From positions 620,001-684,000 of the forward strand of contig NZ_CP013438.1 in the NCBI RefSeq assembly GCF_001718795.1: a stretch of 64,000 nt of DNA, in the 5' to 3' direction. A program made the translations under genes and the position numbers. Positions 51,739-62,522 of the stretch are shown here, in pieces (the stretch's first letter is position 1; each line of letters starts with the position of its first letter). Below the pieces are notes generated by a model. The model ran no database searches, was not told where the DNA came from, and was given only the letters and a program-made list of their open reading frames with translations. Origin of the DNA: Burkholderia latens. Its GTDB lineage: Bacteria; Pseudomonadota; Gammaproteobacteria; Burkholderiales; Burkholderiaceae.

Positions 51739-51822
51739 CGCGCGCGGCAAGCAATCATGCGGTGAATTGTAGAAAGGGCGCGAACGGGCCGTGAAATCGG
51801 CCGGTTCGCACACGGTTGGCCG

Positions 51823-51851
51823 TTGTGCGGCCCACCGGCTTTGTGTAGACT
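51823..51851 (+). promoter_or_regulatory. Candidate promoter for the asd leader
   Basis: A -35 TTGTGC (51823-51828) and -10 TAGACT (51846-51851) are separated by exactly 17 bp. Transcription would begin near 51857-51859, at or next to the ATG of the leader ORF, which would make that ORF nearly leaderless. Confidence 0.55.
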
Positions 51852-51857
51852 CGAACG

Positions 51858-51977
51858 ATGGCGCTGATTTCCCTGATCTCCCCGGTCCTGAAACTCCACG
51901 GCAACACTGCCCGTGCGGGTGCGCGCGCCATCGTCATCACGAAAACCATTACCACGAAAACGATCATTAAACGCTGA
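51858..51977 (+). CDS. Candidate Ile/Thr-rich leader peptide before asd
   Basis: A 39-codon ORF starting [20 protein letters not shown] and ending with [15 protein letters not shown]. The last 15 residues hold five Ile and five Thr, a pattern like the E. coli thr leader (runs of Thr and Ile). It lies 82 bp upstream of asd, an enzyme of the Thr/Ile/Lys/Met branch, and behind a promoter-like sequence. Between it and asd, TTCCCCGC and GCGGGGAA can pair around 52000-52036, with no U-tract. A role in attenuation of asd is inferred; no other part of the 51739-52059 gap is assigned. Confidence 0.6.
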   Translation: MALISLISPVLKLHGNTARAGARAIVITKTITTKTIIKR

Positions 51978-52059
51978 TCGTCCGTCGTGCCCGCCTGTTT
52001 CCCCGCGCGGTCACGCCGGGGGCGGAAATGGCGGGGAAGCTCCATTCAAAGGGTTAGTC

Positions 52060-53181
52060 ATGAACGTAGGTCTCGTAGGTTGGCGCGGCATGGTCGGCAG
52101 CGTGCTGATGCAACGCATGCAGGAAGAAGGCGATTTCGACCTGATCGAACCGGTATTTTTCAGCACCAGCAACACGGGTGGCAAGGCGCCGTCGTTCGCG
52201 AAAAACGAGACCACGCTCAAGGACGCGACCAACGTCGACGAGCTGAAGAAGTGCGACGTGATCATCACGTGCCAGGGCGGCGACTACACGAACGACGTGT
52301 TCCCGAAGCTGCGCGCTGCGGGCTGGAACGGCTACTGGATCGACGCGGCGTCGTCGCTGCGGATGAAGGACGACGCGGTCATCATCCTCGATCCGGTCAA
52401 CCTCGACGTGATCAAGGACGCGCTGGTCAAGGGCACGAAGAACTTCATCGGCGGCAACTGCACGGTCAGCCTGATGCTGATGGCGCTCGGCGGCCTGTTC
52501 CGCGAGAACCTCGTCGACTGGATGACGGCGATGACGTACCAGGCCGCCTCGGGCGCGGGCGCGCAGAACATGCGTGAACTGCTGTCGCAGATGGGCGCGC
52601 TGCACGGCTCGGTGCAGGACCAGCTGGCCGATCCGGCGTCCGCGATTCTCGACATCGACCGCCGCGTGCTTGCGACGATGAATAGCGACGCAATGCCGAC
52701 GAGCCAGTTCGGCGTGCCGCTCGCGGGCTCGCTGATTCCGTGGATCGACAAGGATCTCGGCAACGGGATGTCGAAGGAAGAGTGGAAGGGCGGCGCGGAA
52801 ACCAACAAGATCCTCGGCAAGCCGGCGATGGGCGAGCCGGGTTCGATCCCGGTCGACGGCCTGTGCGTGCGGATCGGCGCGATGCGTTGCCACTCGCAGG
52901 CGCTGACCATCAAGCTGAAGAAGGACGTCCCGCTCGACGAGATCAACGGGATCCTCGCGTCGGCGAACGACTGGGTGAAGGTTGTGCCGAACGAGCGCGA
53001 AGCGTCGATGCGCGACCTGTCGCCGGCAAAGATCACCGGCACGCTGACGGTGCCGGTCGGTCGTCTGCGCAAGCTCGCGATGGGCGGCGAATACCTGTCG
53101 GCGTTCACGGTCGGCGATCAGCTGCTGTGGGGCGCGGCAGAGCCGCTGCGCCGCATGCTGCGCATCCTGCTCGACAAGTAA
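52060..53181 (+). CDS. asd: Aspartate-semialdehyde dehydrogenase
   Basis: A 373-residue enzyme that makes aspartate semialdehyde from aspartyl phosphate for Lys, Met, Thr and Ile and for diaminopimelate. The N-terminal NADP motif is [18 protein letters not shown]. The active-site Cys134 is in [13 protein letters not shown], and the catalytic histidine is in [16 protein letters not shown]. The 370-residue length matches the Gram-negative enzyme. A terminator follows, so asd is transcribed alone or with leu genes. Confidence 0.98.
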   Translation: MNVGLVGWRGMVGSVLMQRMQEEGDFDLIEPVFFSTSNTGGKAPSFAKNETTLKDATNVDELKKCDVIITCQGGDYTNDVFPKLRAAGWNGYWIDAASSLRMKDDAVIILDPVNLDVIKDALVKGTKNFIGGNCTVSLMLMALGGLFRENLVDWMTAMTYQAASGAGAQNMRELLSQMGALHGSVQDQLADPASAILDIDRRVLATMNSDAMPTSQFGVPLAGSLIPWIDKDLGNGMSKEEWKGGAETNKILGKPAMGEPGSIPVDGLCVRIGAMRCHSQALTIKLKKDVPLDEINGILASANDWVKVVPNEREASMRDLSPAKITGTLTVPVGRLRKLAMGGEYLSAFTVGDQLLWGAAEPLRRMLRILLDK

Positions 53182-53216
53182 CGATCGGGCCACGCCCGCG
53201 CGCCCCGGGCGCGAGA

Positions 53217-53253
53217 CGCCTGCCAGCCCTTCGCGGGGCGGCAGGCGTTTTTT
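53217..53253 (+). terminator. Rho-independent terminator of asd
   Basis: Arms CGCCTGCC (53217-53224) and GGCAGGCG (53240-53247) are followed by T6 (53248-53253). Confidence 0.9.
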
Positions 53254-53468
53254 GTTGGCACGCGTCGCTGTCCAGGCGCCGAGGGCGCCGTTCATCGGCG
53301 ACGAATTCGGCCGGAATCCGATCGCGTGAAGTAAACTATGCGATTACGACGCGCAGAGCCGCCGAAAGCGTCGCGTTCCGCGCGACGCTTTCGCATTTCT
53401 GCGGCAACTTTATTGACGCTTTCCTACGCGAATCCGAGCCGCGCCCGTGCGCGGCGATTGAGCCTACG

Positions 53469-55664
53469 ATGTCCCGAATTTCCTTGTTTCCGCGGCAGTC
53501 CCGGCTGTCGCGCGCCGTGCGTGGCGCGCTGGCAATCCTGGCGCTCGGCGCGGTCGCGTCGGCATGGGCCGCCGGCGCCGGCGATCTGCCGGCGTCAGCC
53601 GCCGGCCCCGCGCCGCTCACCGTCATGGTCCAGCCGGGCCAGTCGTTGAACGACCTCGCGAAAGCTGCGACGCAGTCGCATGACCCGGCCGTGCTCGCGC
53701 GCGCCGGCCGCGCACTGTTCGATGCCAATCCGCAAGCATTCATGAAGCGGGATCCGAGCCGCCTCAAGGTCGGCGCGACGCTGACGGTGCCCGCACTCGA
53801 TCCGACCGGTGCGGCGCTTGCGTCGGCCGGCGCATCCGCAGCATCGGCTGCATCCGCAGCGCCTGCCGTTGCTGCGGTTTCGGGTCCGGCCGCGGTCGCG
53901 CAGCATGGCGCGTCGGCGCCCCATCCGGGATCGGCCGCGCAAGGCCCGACCGCCGTGCCGGCCGCGTCGGTCGCGCATCCGGCGCCGGTGAGCGGCGCGA
54001 GCGGCCCGAGCGCGGCCGGCGCTTCGGCTTCAATCGGTGCGTCCGCTGCACACGGTGCGTCGACGGTCGATGCCATTCCGCCGGCAGCGCCTGCCGCTGG
54101 TGCCAGCGGGCCGCATGTGTGGAGTGGCTCGATCCAGTCCGCACCGTCGTCTGCGAGTGACGCGTCTGTCCTTCCCGCACCGGGCGCCCCCGCACAGGCT
54201 ATGCATGAGCCATCCGCGGCGGCCCCCGTCGCGGCTGCGTCGCAGCCGCGGCCGTCGAGCTTGCAGCAACTCCTCGCGCTGAAAAACCGTGTGCTGATGG
54301 AATTGCAGAAGCACGGAATCGGCAAACCGGCCGCGACGAACAACGTCGCACCCGCGCCGGCGCCGCTTGCGCCGCGTCCGGCCGCGAATGACGCACCGGC
54401 ATTGGCCGCTGCGTCGTCGCCCGCGGTGAGCGAAGCCGCGGCCGGTGGGGCCGCGAGCGCGGTACAGCCGGCATCGGCGCCCGTGCAACCGCGCGTGCCG
54501 GCGACAGCCGCAGCGCGCGCATCGGGTTCGGAACAGATCGACTGGCGCCCGGCCGCGGCAGCCGGTGCGGCCGTGATCGTGCTCGCGGCAGGGTTTGCGT
54601 GGCGCAAGCGCCGCAACGCGCGACGCGCCGATGGCATCACCCCGGTGCCCGGTGGATCGGCCGCCGCGGATGACGGCGCGTCGACGCCGCCCGTCGAGCC
54701 GTTGCCGCCGATTCTCCCCGAGACGCCGCTCGCCCGCGACGCCGCCGGCGATCCGAATCTGGTCACGGCCGCCGCCGCGGCGGCGGAGGCAATCGATTCG
54801 CACGCACCGGAAACGCTGGCGCCTGAGGTGTCGTCTCGGCCGGAACCGGCGAACGCGAACGACGCGCAGGCGGAAGCGGTGTCCACGCACGCTGCGCCGG
54901 ACGGCGACGTTCCGCAAGTCCCCGACGCGGCTGCCGGCACGCCGGCCGGCGCGCACGCCTCGTTGGCCGTAAATGACGCGCAGCCGGCTACGAAACCGGT
55001 TGCGGATGCGGCGGCCGACACTCGCGCCGTGTCGGCGGCGACCGACGCTCAGCCAGTTGCGGAAGCAGACGTGCACGCGCCGAGTGAAGCCCGCGCCGCG
55101 CCTGCGACGAACGACGCGCAGCACGCGGCGCTGATGCAGAACGCGATTAGCGCGCTCAACAGCCTCGACATGCCGCTGCCGCCGCGAACCGCGGAGGAGC
55201 CCGCCACTGGCGCAGCGCACACGGAAGCCGGCCAAGGCGCAACTAACGGTCAATCCGCGCAGCGCCCGCCTGTTGGCACGACCGATCCGGCCCACGAACA
55301 TCCGGCCGACCAGCACGACGAGTTCGACGGGGAACCGGACGCACCGACGCCTGCTGCCGTCACGGGGAATGGCGACGCAGCGACGGCGTCGCCGCTGCCG
55401 CCGCTCGGCGGCGCGCAATTCGGCGCGTTGAAGCTCGATTTCGATCTCGATTTGCCGTCGACGCCGGGCGCCGTACTGCCGGCGCTGACGCCGGAAGAAC
55501 TCGCCCGCATTGCCCGCAACAAGCTGGATCTCGCGTCCGAGTATGTGGAGCTGGGCGATCTGTCGGGCGCGCGTACGCTGCTGCAGGAAGTGGTCGACGC
55601 GAACGACGCCGCCACGCGCGACGACGCGCGTGCGCTGCTCGCGAAGCTGGCGGACCACGCGTGA
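53469..55664 (+). CDS. fimV: FimV-family inner-membrane protein
   Basis: A 731-residue protein. The signal peptide ends near ASAWAAGAG (about 35), and a short LysM-like domain follows ([20 protein letters not shown], about 52-110). A very long Ala/Pro/Ser-rich, low-complexity region then precedes one membrane helix at about 362-379 ([13 protein letters not shown]) followed by Arg-rich residues. The acidic cytoplasmic tail ends with the conserved FimV C-terminal domain ([29 protein letters not shown]). In Pseudomonas FimV organises type IV pili and twitching. The stop overlaps truA. ATG 53469 was chosen; the frame is open far upstream. Confidence 0.88.
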   Translation: MSRISLFPRQSRLSRAVRGALAILALGAVASAWAAGAGDLPASAAGPAPLTVMVQPGQSLNDLAKAATQSHDPAVLARAGRALFDANPQAFMKRDPSRLKVGATLTVPALDPTGAALASAGASAASAASAAPAVAAVSGPAAVAQHGASAPHPGSAAQGPTAVPAASVAHPAPVSGASGPSAAGASASIGASAAHGASTVDAIPPAAPAAGASGPHVWSGSIQSAPSSASDASVLPAPGAPAQAMHEPSAAAPVAAASQPRPSSLQQLLALKNRVLMELQKHGIGKPAATNNVAPAPAPLAPRPAANDAPALAAASSPAVSEAAAGGAASAVQPASAPVQPRVPATAAARASGSEQIDWRPAAAAGAAVIVLAAGFAWRKRRNARRADGITPVPGGSAAADDGASTPPVEPLPPILPETPLARDAAGDPNLVTAAAAAAEAIDSHAPETLAPEVSSRPEPANANDAQAEAVSTHAAPDGDVPQVPDAAAGTPAGAHASLAVNDAQPATKPVADAAADTRAVSAATDAQPVAEADVHAPSEARAAPATNDAQHAALMQNAISALNSLDMPLPPRTAEEPATGAAHTEAGQGATNGQSAQRPPVGTTDPAHEHPADQHDEFDGEPDAPTPAAVTGNGDAATASPLPPLGGAQFGALKLDFDLDLPSTPGAVLPALTPEELARIARNKLDLASEYVELGDLSGARTLLQEVVDANDAATRDDARALLAKLADHA

Positions 55665-56476
55665 TGCGGATCGCGCTCGGGATTCAGTACGACGGCGCCG
55701 CGTTCTGCGGCTGGCAGGCGCAGCCGCACGGCAAGACCGTGCAGGACGCGCTCGAACGGGCGCTCGGCGAATTTGCGTGCGTGCCGCTGCACACGACGGT
55801 CGCGGGGCGGACCGACACCGGCGTGCACGGGCTCGGGCAGGTCGTGCACTTCGACACGACGCTCGAGCGCGCCGATTTCTCGTGGGTGCGCGGCACCAAC
55901 GCGTTCCTGCCGCCGACCGTGTCCGTGCAATGGGCAAAGCCGATGCCCGATACGTTCCACGCGCGTTTTTCGGCGTTCGAACGCACGTACTACTACGCGC
56001 TGTACGTGCATCCCGTGCGCTCGCCGATGCTGGCCGGCCGCGCGGGCTGGATTCACACGCCGCTCGACGACGACGCGATGCGCGCGGCCGCCGCGCATCT
56101 GATCGGCGAACACGATTTTTCGTCGTTCCGGTCGTCGGAATGCCAGTCGAAGACGCCGGTCAAACACCTGTACCAGATTGACGTTCGGCGCGCAGGCCAC
56201 TTCATTCATTTCCGCTTCCGCGCGAACGCGTTCCTGCACCACATGGTGCGCAACCTGATGGGCTGCCTCGTCGCGGTCGGGCGTGGCCGTTACCCGGCGG
56301 ACTGGCTGGCCGACGTGCTCGCCGGGCGCGATCGCAATCTTGCCGCGCCCACGTTCATGGCCGACGGGCTGTACCTCGCCCATGTCGGCTACCCGGCGGA
56401 ATTCGCCGTCCCGCCCGCGCAGCTCGGCAGTGTGCCGTGGAGCAGCGTCTGGGCCGATCTGGACCCGCAATCATGA
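55664..56476 (+). CDS. truA: tRNA pseudouridine(38-40) synthase
   Basis: A 270-residue enzyme that modifies U38-U40 in the tRNA anticodon stem. The catalytic Asp51 is in [34 protein letters not shown] and [20 protein letters not shown] are conserved family parts. ATG 55664 overlaps the fimV stop (TGATG); a GTG one codon earlier is possible. Its stop overlaps the trpF start, making a coupled series. Confidence 0.96.
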   Translation: MRIALGIQYDGAAFCGWQAQPHGKTVQDALERALGEFACVPLHTTVAGRTDTGVHGLGQVVHFDTTLERADFSWVRGTNAFLPPTVSVQWAKPMPDTFHARFSAFERTYYYALYVHPVRSPMLAGRAGWIHTPLDDDAMRAAAAHLIGEHDFSSFRSSECQSKTPVKHLYQIDVRRAGHFIHFRFRANAFLHHMVRNLMGCLVAVGRGRYPADWLADVLAGRDRNLAAPTFMADGLYLAHVGYPAEFAVPPAQLGSVPWSSVWADLDPQS

Positions 56477-57174
56477 CGGATCGCACCATGCTTTCTCCGA
56501 CTCCCGGCGCGGCCGGCCTCGCGCCGCGCACGCGCATCAAGCTGTGTGGGCTGTCGCGTCCCGACGACGTGCTGCATGCGGCGGCGCTCGGCGCCGATGC
56601 GATCGGTCTCGTGTTCTACCCGAACAGCCCGCGCGCGGTGTCGATCGCACAGGCGGCCGAGCTCGCGAGCATCGCGCCGCCGTTCGTGTCGGTGGTCGGG
56701 TTGTTCGTGAACGCGACGCAGGCCGAGATCGAGGCGGTCGTGCGCGACGTGCCGCTCACGGTCCTGCAGTTCCATGGCGACGAGACGCCCGAACAGTGCG
56801 ACGCGCTCGGCCGCGCGGCGCGGTTGCCGTGGATGCGCGCGGTGCGCGTCGGCCCCTCGACGCAGCCGGCCGATTTGGTAGAATTGGCGCTTCATTATTC
56901 GAAAGCGCGCGGCCTCCTGTTCGACACACTGGTGCCGGACTACGGCGGCAGCGGCAAGGTCTTCGATTGGTCACTTATTCCCGCAGAGCTCGCGCATCGG
57001 GCCGTTTTGAGTGGTGGCTTGAACGCGCAAAACGTCGGTGATGCGATCCGCCAGTTGCGTCCGTTTGCTGTCGATGTCTCCAGTGGCATCGAAGTCGACG
57101 GCGCGAAGGGCGTGAAGGATCATGCCCGAATGGCGGCGTTCGTACGTGCGGTGCGCGAAGCGGACGCCGGGTGA
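56473..57174 (+). CDS. trpF: Phosphoribosylanthranilate isomerase
   Basis: A 233-residue (beta-alpha)8 barrel enzyme of tryptophan synthesis. The catalytic Cys25 is in [32 protein letters not shown] and [20 protein letters not shown] bind phosphate, and [15 protein letters not shown] carries the catalytic Asp. The ATG overlaps the truA stop (ATGA). trpB follows after 55 bp. Confidence 0.97.
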   Translation: MTDRTMLSPTPGAAGLAPRTRIKLCGLSRPDDVLHAAALGADAIGLVFYPNSPRAVSIAQAAELASIAPPFVSVVGLFVNATQAEIEAVVRDVPLTVLQFHGDETPEQCDALGRAARLPWMRAVRVGPSTQPADLVELALHYSKARGLLFDTLVPDYGGSGKVFDWSLIPAELAHRAVLSGGLNAQNVGDAIRQLRPFAVDVSSGIEVDGAKGVKDHARMAAFVRAVREADAG

Positions 57175-57229
57175 TGCAAGCCGGTGCGGCCCCGACAGCC
57201 GGGCGCACCGACCGATCGAGAGTGACACC

Positions 57230-58423
57230 ATGTACAACCTTCCTGATGATCGTGGCCACTTCGGCCCGTATGGCGGCGTATTCGTCGCCGAGACGCTGAT
57301 TCATGCGCTGGACGAATTGCGCGCAGCGTATGAGAAATTCCGGAACGACCCTGATTTCGTCGCCGAGTACGAGCGTGAGCTGAAGTACTTCGTCGGCCGT
57401 CCGTCGCCGATCTATCACGCGCAGCGCTGGAGCGAGACGCTCGGCGGCGCGCAGATCTACCTGAAGCGCGAAGACCTGAACCACACCGGCGCGCACAAGA
57501 TCAACAACGTGATCGGCCAGGCGCTGCTCGCGAAGCGGATGGGCAAGAAGCGCGTGATCGCGGAGACGGGCGCCGGCCAGCACGGCGTCGCGACCGCGAC
57601 GATCTGCGCGCGCTTCGGGATGGAATGCATCGTCTACATGGGCGCCGAGGACGTGCGCCGCCAGGCGGCGAACGTATACCGGATGAAGCTGCTCGGTGCG
57701 ACGGTCGTGCCGGTCGAATCGGGTTCGCGCACGCTGAAGGATGCGCTGAACGAAGCGATGCGCGACTGGGTCACGAACATCGAAAGCACCTTCTACATCA
57801 TCGGCACGGTCGCAGGCCCGCACCCGTACCCGGCGATGGTGCGCGACTTCCAGCGCGTGATCGGCGACGAGTGCAAGGTGCAGATGCCCGAACTCGCCGG
57901 CCGTCAGCCGGATGCGGTGATCGCGTGCGTCGGCGGCGGCTCGAACGCGATGGGCATCTTCTATCCGTACATCGACGATACGTCGGTGCAATTGATCGGC
58001 GTCGAAGCGGCCGGCGACGGCATCGACTCCGGCCGTCACGCGGCATCGCTGATCGCGGGCAGCCCCGGCGTGCTGCACGGCAACCGCACGTACCTGCTGC
58101 AGGACGACAACGGCCAGATCATCGAGACGCATTCGGTGTCGGCCGGCCTCGACTATCCGGGCGTCGGTCCCGAGCACGCATGGCTGAAGGACAGCGGCCG
58201 CGCGCAGTACGTGCCGATCACCGACGAAGAGGCGCTGAAGGCGTTCCACGACTGCTGCCGGATCGAGGGGATCATCCCCGCGCTCGAGTCAAGCCACGCG
58301 ATCGCGTATGGCGTGAAGCTCGCGCCGACGTTGCCGAAGGACAAGATCCTGCTCGTCAACCTGTCGGGCCGCGGCGACAAGGACATGCACACGGTCGCCG
58401 AGCGATCGGGCATCGCCCTCTGA
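57230..58423 (+). CDS. trpB: Tryptophan synthase beta chain
   Basis: A 397-residue PLP enzyme joining indole and serine. The PLP-binding Lys90 is in [20 protein letters not shown]. The phosphate loop is [16 protein letters not shown], and [20 protein letters not shown] is strongly conserved. It pairs with TrpA, but here an orphan DNA methyltransferase gene lies between the two. Confidence 0.98.
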   Translation: MYNLPDDRGHFGPYGGVFVAETLIHALDELRAAYEKFRNDPDFVAEYERELKYFVGRPSPIYHAQRWSETLGGAQIYLKREDLNHTGAHKINNVIGQALLAKRMGKKRVIAETGAGQHGVATATICARFGMECIVYMGAEDVRRQAANVYRMKLLGATVVPVESGSRTLKDALNEAMRDWVTNIESTFYIIGTVAGPHPYPAMVRDFQRVIGDECKVQMPELAGRQPDAVIACVGGGSNAMGIFYPYIDDTSVQLIGVEAAGDGIDSGRHAASLIAGSPGVLHGNRTYLLQDDNGQIIETHSVSAGLDYPGVGPEHAWLKDSGRAQYVPITDEEALKAFHDCCRIEGIIPALESSHAIAYGVKLAPTLPKDKILLVNLSGRGDKDMHTVAERSGIAL

Positions 58424-58432
58424 CCCCGCCCG

Positions 58433-59284
58433 ATGCGTGACCTGATCGAACAACCGGGCGGCGGCGCCGCAAGCGAAGCGGAGGCGGCGCAGCCCGCCGT
58501 CGCCGCGCCGTGCGCGCCGCCGTCCGGGATCGAGCTGCACAACCGCGATTTTCTGACCGAAGCCGCGCGCCTGCCGGATGCGTCGATCGACCTGATCGTC
58601 GCCGATCCGCCATACGGGCTCGGCAAGGATTACGGCAACGACTCGGACAAGCGTTCGGGCGACGACTTCCTCGCGTGGACGCGCGAGTGGCTCGAGCTCG
58701 CGATTCCGAAGCTGAAGCCGAGCGGGTCGATGTACATCTTCTGCACGTGGCAGTACGCGCCGGAAATCTTCAGCTTTCTGAAGACCAGGCTCACGATGGT
58801 CAACGAGATCATCTGGGACCGGCGCGTGCCGAGCATGGGCGGCACGACGCGCCGTTTCACGTCGGTGCACGACAACATCGGCTTTTTCGCAGTTTCCAAG
58901 GCGTATTACTTCGATCTCGATCCGGTCCGCATCCCGTACGACGCCGACACGAAGAAGGCCCGCTCGCGCAAGCTGTTCGAAGGCAGCAAGTGGCTGGAGA
59001 TGGGCTACAACCCGAAGGACGTCTGGTCGGTTTCGCGCCTGCATCGGCAGCACGCGGAGCGCGTCGATCATCCGACCCAGAAGCCGCTGGAAATCATCGA
59101 GCGGATGGTGCTCGCGAGCTGCCCGCCGGGCGGCCGCGTGCTCGATCCGTTCATGGGCAGCGGTACGACCGCGGTGGCCTGCGCACGGCAGGGGCGCGAC
59201 TTCGTCGGCTACGAGATCAACGAAAGTTATTGCGCGATCGCGCACGAGCGCGTGAGTGCGCTCGCCGCGCAGGCGTGCGCGTGA
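58433..59284 (+). CDS. Orphan DNA methyltransferase (beta-class, N6-adenine/N4-cytosine type)
   Basis: A 283-residue SAM-dependent DNA methyltransferase. The catalytic DPPY is at 58-61 ([15 protein letters not shown]) and the SAM motif at 237-246 ([14 protein letters not shown]), an order that defines the beta class. [20 protein letters not shown] and [14 protein letters not shown] are typical. No endonuclease gene is near, so it is an orphan. From memory, an orphan enzyme at this locus in B. cenocepacia modifies GTWWAC and affects gene expression; this was not checked. It lies 9 bp after trpB and 41 bp before trpA, inside the trp run. Confidence 0.93.
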   Translation: MRDLIEQPGGGAASEAEAAQPAVAAPCAPPSGIELHNRDFLTEAARLPDASIDLIVADPPYGLGKDYGNDSDKRSGDDFLAWTREWLELAIPKLKPSGSMYIFCTWQYAPEIFSFLKTRLTMVNEIIWDRRVPSMGGTTRRFTSVHDNIGFFAVSKAYYFDLDPVRIPYDADTKKARSRKLFEGSKWLEMGYNPKDVWSVSRLHRQHAERVDHPTQKPLEIIERMVLASCPPGGRVLDPFMGSGTTAVACARQGRDFVGYEINESYCAIAHERVSALAAQACA

Positions 59285-59325
59285 GCCGCGCCGCCGCTGT
59301 GCCGATCGCATCAAGGAAAATTGCC

Positions 59326-60144
59326 ATGTCCTCCCGTATCCAGCAGACCTTCGCCGCACTCGCCGAACAGGGCCGCAAGGGCCTGATTCCGTTCATCACG
59401 GCCGGCGACCCCGATCCCGCGAAGACCGTCGAATTCATGCACGCGCTCGCCGAAGGCGGCGCCGACGTGATCGAACTCGGCGTGCCGTTCTCGGACCCGA
59501 TGGCCGACGGCCCGGTGATCCAGCGTTCGTCGGAGCGCGCGCTCGCGCGCGGCGTCACGCTCAAGAGCGTACTCGCCGACGTGAAGCGCTTTCGCGAGAC
59601 CGACCGGAAAACCCCCGTCGTGCTGATGGGTTATGCGAACCCGATCGAGCGGATGGGCGTCGACGCGTTCGCGGCCGAAGCACGGGCGGCCGGCGTCGAC
59701 GGCGTGCTGGTGGTCGACTACCCGCCCGAAGAAGCGGGCGTCTTCGCCGAGAAAATGCGCGGCGCGCAGATCGATCCGATCTTCCTGCTTGCGCCGACGT
59801 CGACGGACGAACGCATCGCCGACGTGGGCAAAATCGCGAGCGGCTACGTGTACTACGTGTCGCTCAAAGGCGTGACCGGCGCCGGAAATCTGGATGTTTC
59901 GAGCATTGCGGGTAAAATCCCGGCCATCAAGTCGCGCGTGCCGGTTCCGGTGGGCGTCGGCTTCGGGATCCGCGACGCCGAAACGGCGCGTGCGGTGGCC
60001 GAAGTGTCGGACGCCGTCGTGATCGGCAGCCGCCTGGTGCAGTTGCTGGAAAGCGCTGCGCCGGAAAGCGCCGCCGCCGCGCTGAAGACGTTCATCGCCG
60101 AGCTGCGCGCCGCCCTGGACGGCGCCGGCAATCCGGCGCGATAA
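59326..60144 (+). CDS. trpA: Tryptophan synthase alpha chain
   Basis: A 272-residue barrel enzyme that releases indole from indole-3-glycerol phosphate. The catalytic Glu50 and Asp61 are in [20 protein letters not shown], matching Glu49 and Asp60 in E. coli. [20 protein letters not shown] forms the phosphate site. SD AAGGAAA precedes the ATG. accD follows after 65 bp that include a long hairpin. Confidence 0.98.
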   Translation: MSSRIQQTFAALAEQGRKGLIPFITAGDPDPAKTVEFMHALAEGGADVIELGVPFSDPMADGPVIQRSSERALARGVTLKSVLADVKRFRETDRKTPVVLMGYANPIERMGVDAFAAEARAAGVDGVLVVDYPPEEAGVFAEKMRGAQIDPIFLLAPTSTDERIADVGKIASGYVYYVSLKGVTGAGNLDVSSIAGKIPAIKSRVPVPVGVGFGIRDAETARAVAEVSDAVVIGSRLVQLLESAAPESAAAALKTFIAELRAALDGAGNPAR

Positions 60145-60156
60145 ACACAACAGGAA

Positions 60157-60186
60157 GCGGGAACGGGCCGCATCGGCCCGCCCCGC
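60157..60186 (+). other. Hairpin in the trpA-accD gap
   Basis: CGGGCCG (60164-60170) and CGGCCCG (60174-60180) pair around CAT. An outer GCGGG/CCCGC pair extends the stem across a small bulge. There is no U-tract. It sits about 25 bp before the accD ATG and could affect accD translation or transcript processing. Confidence 0.45.
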
Positions 60187-60209
60187 CACGGAACAGGAAA
60201 CCATACACG

Positions 60210-61082
60210 ATGAGCTGGCTCGACAAACTGTTGCCGCCGAAGATCAAGCAGACCGACCCGAAAAGCCGCAAGGGCATTCCGGAAGGCCTGTGGGTCAAGT
60301 GCCCGTCCTGCGAGGCCGTGCTGTACCGCAACGACGTGGACGCGAACCTGCACGTGTGCCCGAAGTGCGATCACCACATGCGCATCGGCGCGCGCGAACG
60401 CCTTGACGGGCTGCTCGATCCGGAAGGCCGCTATGAAATCGGTCAGGAAGTCGTGCCGGTCGACTCGCTGAAGTTCAAGGACAGCCGCAAGTATCCCGAT
60501 CGTCTGAAGGAAGCGATGGACGAGACGGGGGAGACCGACGCGATGGTCGTGATGGGCGGCGCGATCCATACGCTGCCGGTGGTCGCGGCCTGCTTCGAGT
60601 TCTCCTTCATGGGCGGCTCGATGGGTTCGGTCGTCGGCGAGCGCTTCGCGCGCGGCGCGCAGAACGCGCTGGAGCAGCACGTGCCGTTCATCTGCTTCAC
60701 GGCATCGGGCGGTGCACGGATGCAGGAAAGCCTGCTGTCGCTGATGCAGATGGCGAAAACGACCGCGATGCTGACGAAGCTGGCCGAAGCCAAGCTGCCG
60801 TTCATCTCGGTGCTGACCGACCCGACGATGGGCGGCGTGTCGGCGAGCTTCGCGTTTCTTGGCGACGTCGTGATCGCCGAACCGAAGGCGCTGATCGGCT
60901 TCGCCGGGCCGCGCGTGATCGAGCAGACGGTTCGCGAGAAACTGCCGGAAGGCTTCCAGCGCGCGGAATTCCTGCTGAAGACGGGCGCGATCGACATGAT
61001 CGTCGATCGCCGCAAGATGCGCGACGAGATCGCGCAGCTGCTCGCGCTGTTGCAGCGACAGCCGGCCGACGCGCTGGCCTGA
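60210..61082 (+). CDS. accD: Acetyl-CoA carboxylase carboxyltransferase beta subunit
   Basis: A 290-residue subunit that, with AccA, moves the carboxyl group from biotin to acetyl-CoA. The N-terminal zinc ribbon is Cys31, Cys34, Cys50 and Cys53 ([20 protein letters not shown] followed by CPKC). The carboxyltransferase fold includes [20 protein letters not shown] and [20 protein letters not shown]. It starts after trpA and ends at a terminator, though folC lies only 100 bp on. Confidence 0.98.
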   Translation: MSWLDKLLPPKIKQTDPKSRKGIPEGLWVKCPSCEAVLYRNDVDANLHVCPKCDHHMRIGARERLDGLLDPEGRYEIGQEVVPVDSLKFKDSRKYPDRLKEAMDETGETDAMVVMGGAIHTLPVVAACFEFSFMGGSMGSVVGERFARGAQNALEQHVPFICFTASGGARMQESLLSLMQMAKTTAMLTKLAEAKLPFISVLTDPTMGGVSASFAFLGDVVIAEPKALIGFAGPRVIEQTVREKLPEGFQRAEFLLKTGAIDMIVDRRKMRDEIAQLLALLQRQPADALA

Positions 61083-61103
61083 CAGGCGTGGCGTTGTGAA
61101 CTG

Positions 61104-61147
61104 CGCGCGTCGCCCGGCTGACCCGCCGGGCGGCGCGTTTCGTTTTT
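61104..61147 (+). terminator. Rho-independent terminator after accD
   Basis: Arms CGCCCGG (61111-61117) and CCGGGCG (61126-61132), extended by GCGCG/CGCG, are followed by TTTCGTTTTTT ending near 61148. Confidence 0.75.
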
Positions 61148-61182
61148 TGGCGTAGTGGCGGTACCGATTCAGATTTGATCCG

Positions 61183-62493
61183 ATGAGCACTTTTCCCACT
61201 CTCGACGCGTGGCTTTCGCATCTCGAACGCGCGCACCCGGTCGGCATCGACATGGGCCTCACCCGTATCGGGCAGGTCAAGGCGGCGCTGCAGCTCGAAT
61301 TCGCATGCCCGGTGATCACGGTCGGCGGCACGAACGGCAAGGGCTCGACGTGCGCGTTCCTCGAGGCGATTCTCGTGCACGCGGGCTACAAGGTCGGTTG
61401 TCACACGTCGCCGCACCTGCTCGAATTCACCGAGCGCGCGCGCGTGAACGGGCAGCAGGTCAGCGATGCGGAGCTGCTGCCGCACTTCGAGGCCGTCGAA
61501 GCGGCGCGCACGTCGATGCCGGAACCGGTGTCGCTCACGTATTTCGAATTCACGACGCTCGCGATCCTGCACCTGTTCGCGTCGCGCGGGCTTGACGCGG
61601 TGATCCTCGAAGTCGGCCTCGGCGGCCGGCTCGACGCGGTCAACATCATCGACACCGATTGCGCGATCGTGACGAGCATCGACATCGACCACACCGAATA
61701 CCTCGGCGACACGCGCGAGAAGATCGCGTTCGAGAAGGCCGGCATCTTTCGCGCAGGCAAGCCGGCGATCTGCGGCGATCCGGCGGTGCCGCACACGCTG
61801 GTCGACCATGCGAACGCGATCGGCGCCGATCTGTGGCTGGTCGGGCGCGACTTCCGCTACGAAGCGCAGCCGGGCGCAGAACGTCAGCAATGGAGCTACC
61901 TCGGCCGCGACAAGCGTTATCCGGCGCTCGCGTATCCGGCGCTGCGCGGCGCGAACCAGCTGATCAACGCGTCGGCCGCGTTGGCCGCGCTCGAGGCGCT
62001 GCGGCCGGTGCTGCCGGTGTCCGCGCAGGACATCCGGCTCGGGCTCGCGAACGTCGAGCTGCCGGGGCGCTTCCAGGTGCTGCCCGGCAAGCCCGCGATC
62101 GTGCTCGACGTCGCGCACAATCCGCATGCGGCGGCCGTGCTCGAGCAGAATCTCGGCAACATGGGCTTCTTTCCGTACACGTACGCGGTGTTCGGCGCGA
62201 TGCACGACAAGGACATCGACGGCGTGCTGCGGCACCTGAAAGGCGAGATCGACCACTGGTGCGTGACCGACCTGCCGTTGCCGCGGGCGGCCAGCGCGGA
62301 GCAGCTCGAAGCCGCGCTGCGCAAGGCCGGCGTGGAAGACGGCGCCGATTCGAGCGTGACCCGCTTCGCGTCGCCGTCCGACGCGTTTCGCGATGCACTA
62401 AAAAGAGCATCCGAGAATGATAGAATCGTGGTTTTCGGCAGTTTCCATACGGTGGCAGGTGTGATGGCCTACCGGAAATCGCAGCAACACTGA
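61183..62493 (+). CDS. folC: Folylpolyglutamate synthase / dihydrofolate synthase
   Basis: A 436-residue Mur-ligase-like enzyme that adds glutamate to dihydropteroate and folates. The P-loop GTNGKGS is at 49-55 (VGGTNGKGSTCAFL). LEVGLGGRLDAVNIIDTDCA and TSIDIDHTEYLGDTREKIAF carry metal ligands, and the C-terminal domain has VLDVAHNPHAAAVL. SPOR and cvpA genes follow closely. Confidence 0.97.
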   Translation: MSTFPTLDAWLSHLERAHPVGIDMGLTRIGQVKAALQLEFACPVITVGGTNGKGSTCAFLEAILVHAGYKVGCHTSPHLLEFTERARVNGQQVSDAELLPHFEAVEAARTSMPEPVSLTYFEFTTLAILHLFASRGLDAVILEVGLGGRLDAVNIIDTDCAIVTSIDIDHTEYLGDTREKIAFEKAGIFRAGKPAICGDPAVPHTLVDHANAIGADLWLVGRDFRYEAQPGAERQQWSYLGRDKRYPALAYPALRGANQLINASAALAALEALRPVLPVSAQDIRLGLANVELPGRFQVLPGKPAIVLDVAHNPHAAAVLEQNLGNMGFFPYTYAVFGAMHDKDIDGVLRHLKGEIDHWCVTDLPLPRAASAEQLEAALRKAGVEDGADSSVTRFASPSDAFRDALKRASENDRIVVFGSFHTVAGVMAYRKSQQH

Positions 62494-62522
62494 CTGACGG
62501 GCAGTTTCGGACTCAGCCATTC

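Noticed and set aside
52740..53468. N-terminal extension of FimV into asd
   Set aside because: It overlaps the asd gene and terminator; the signal peptide begins at 53469.
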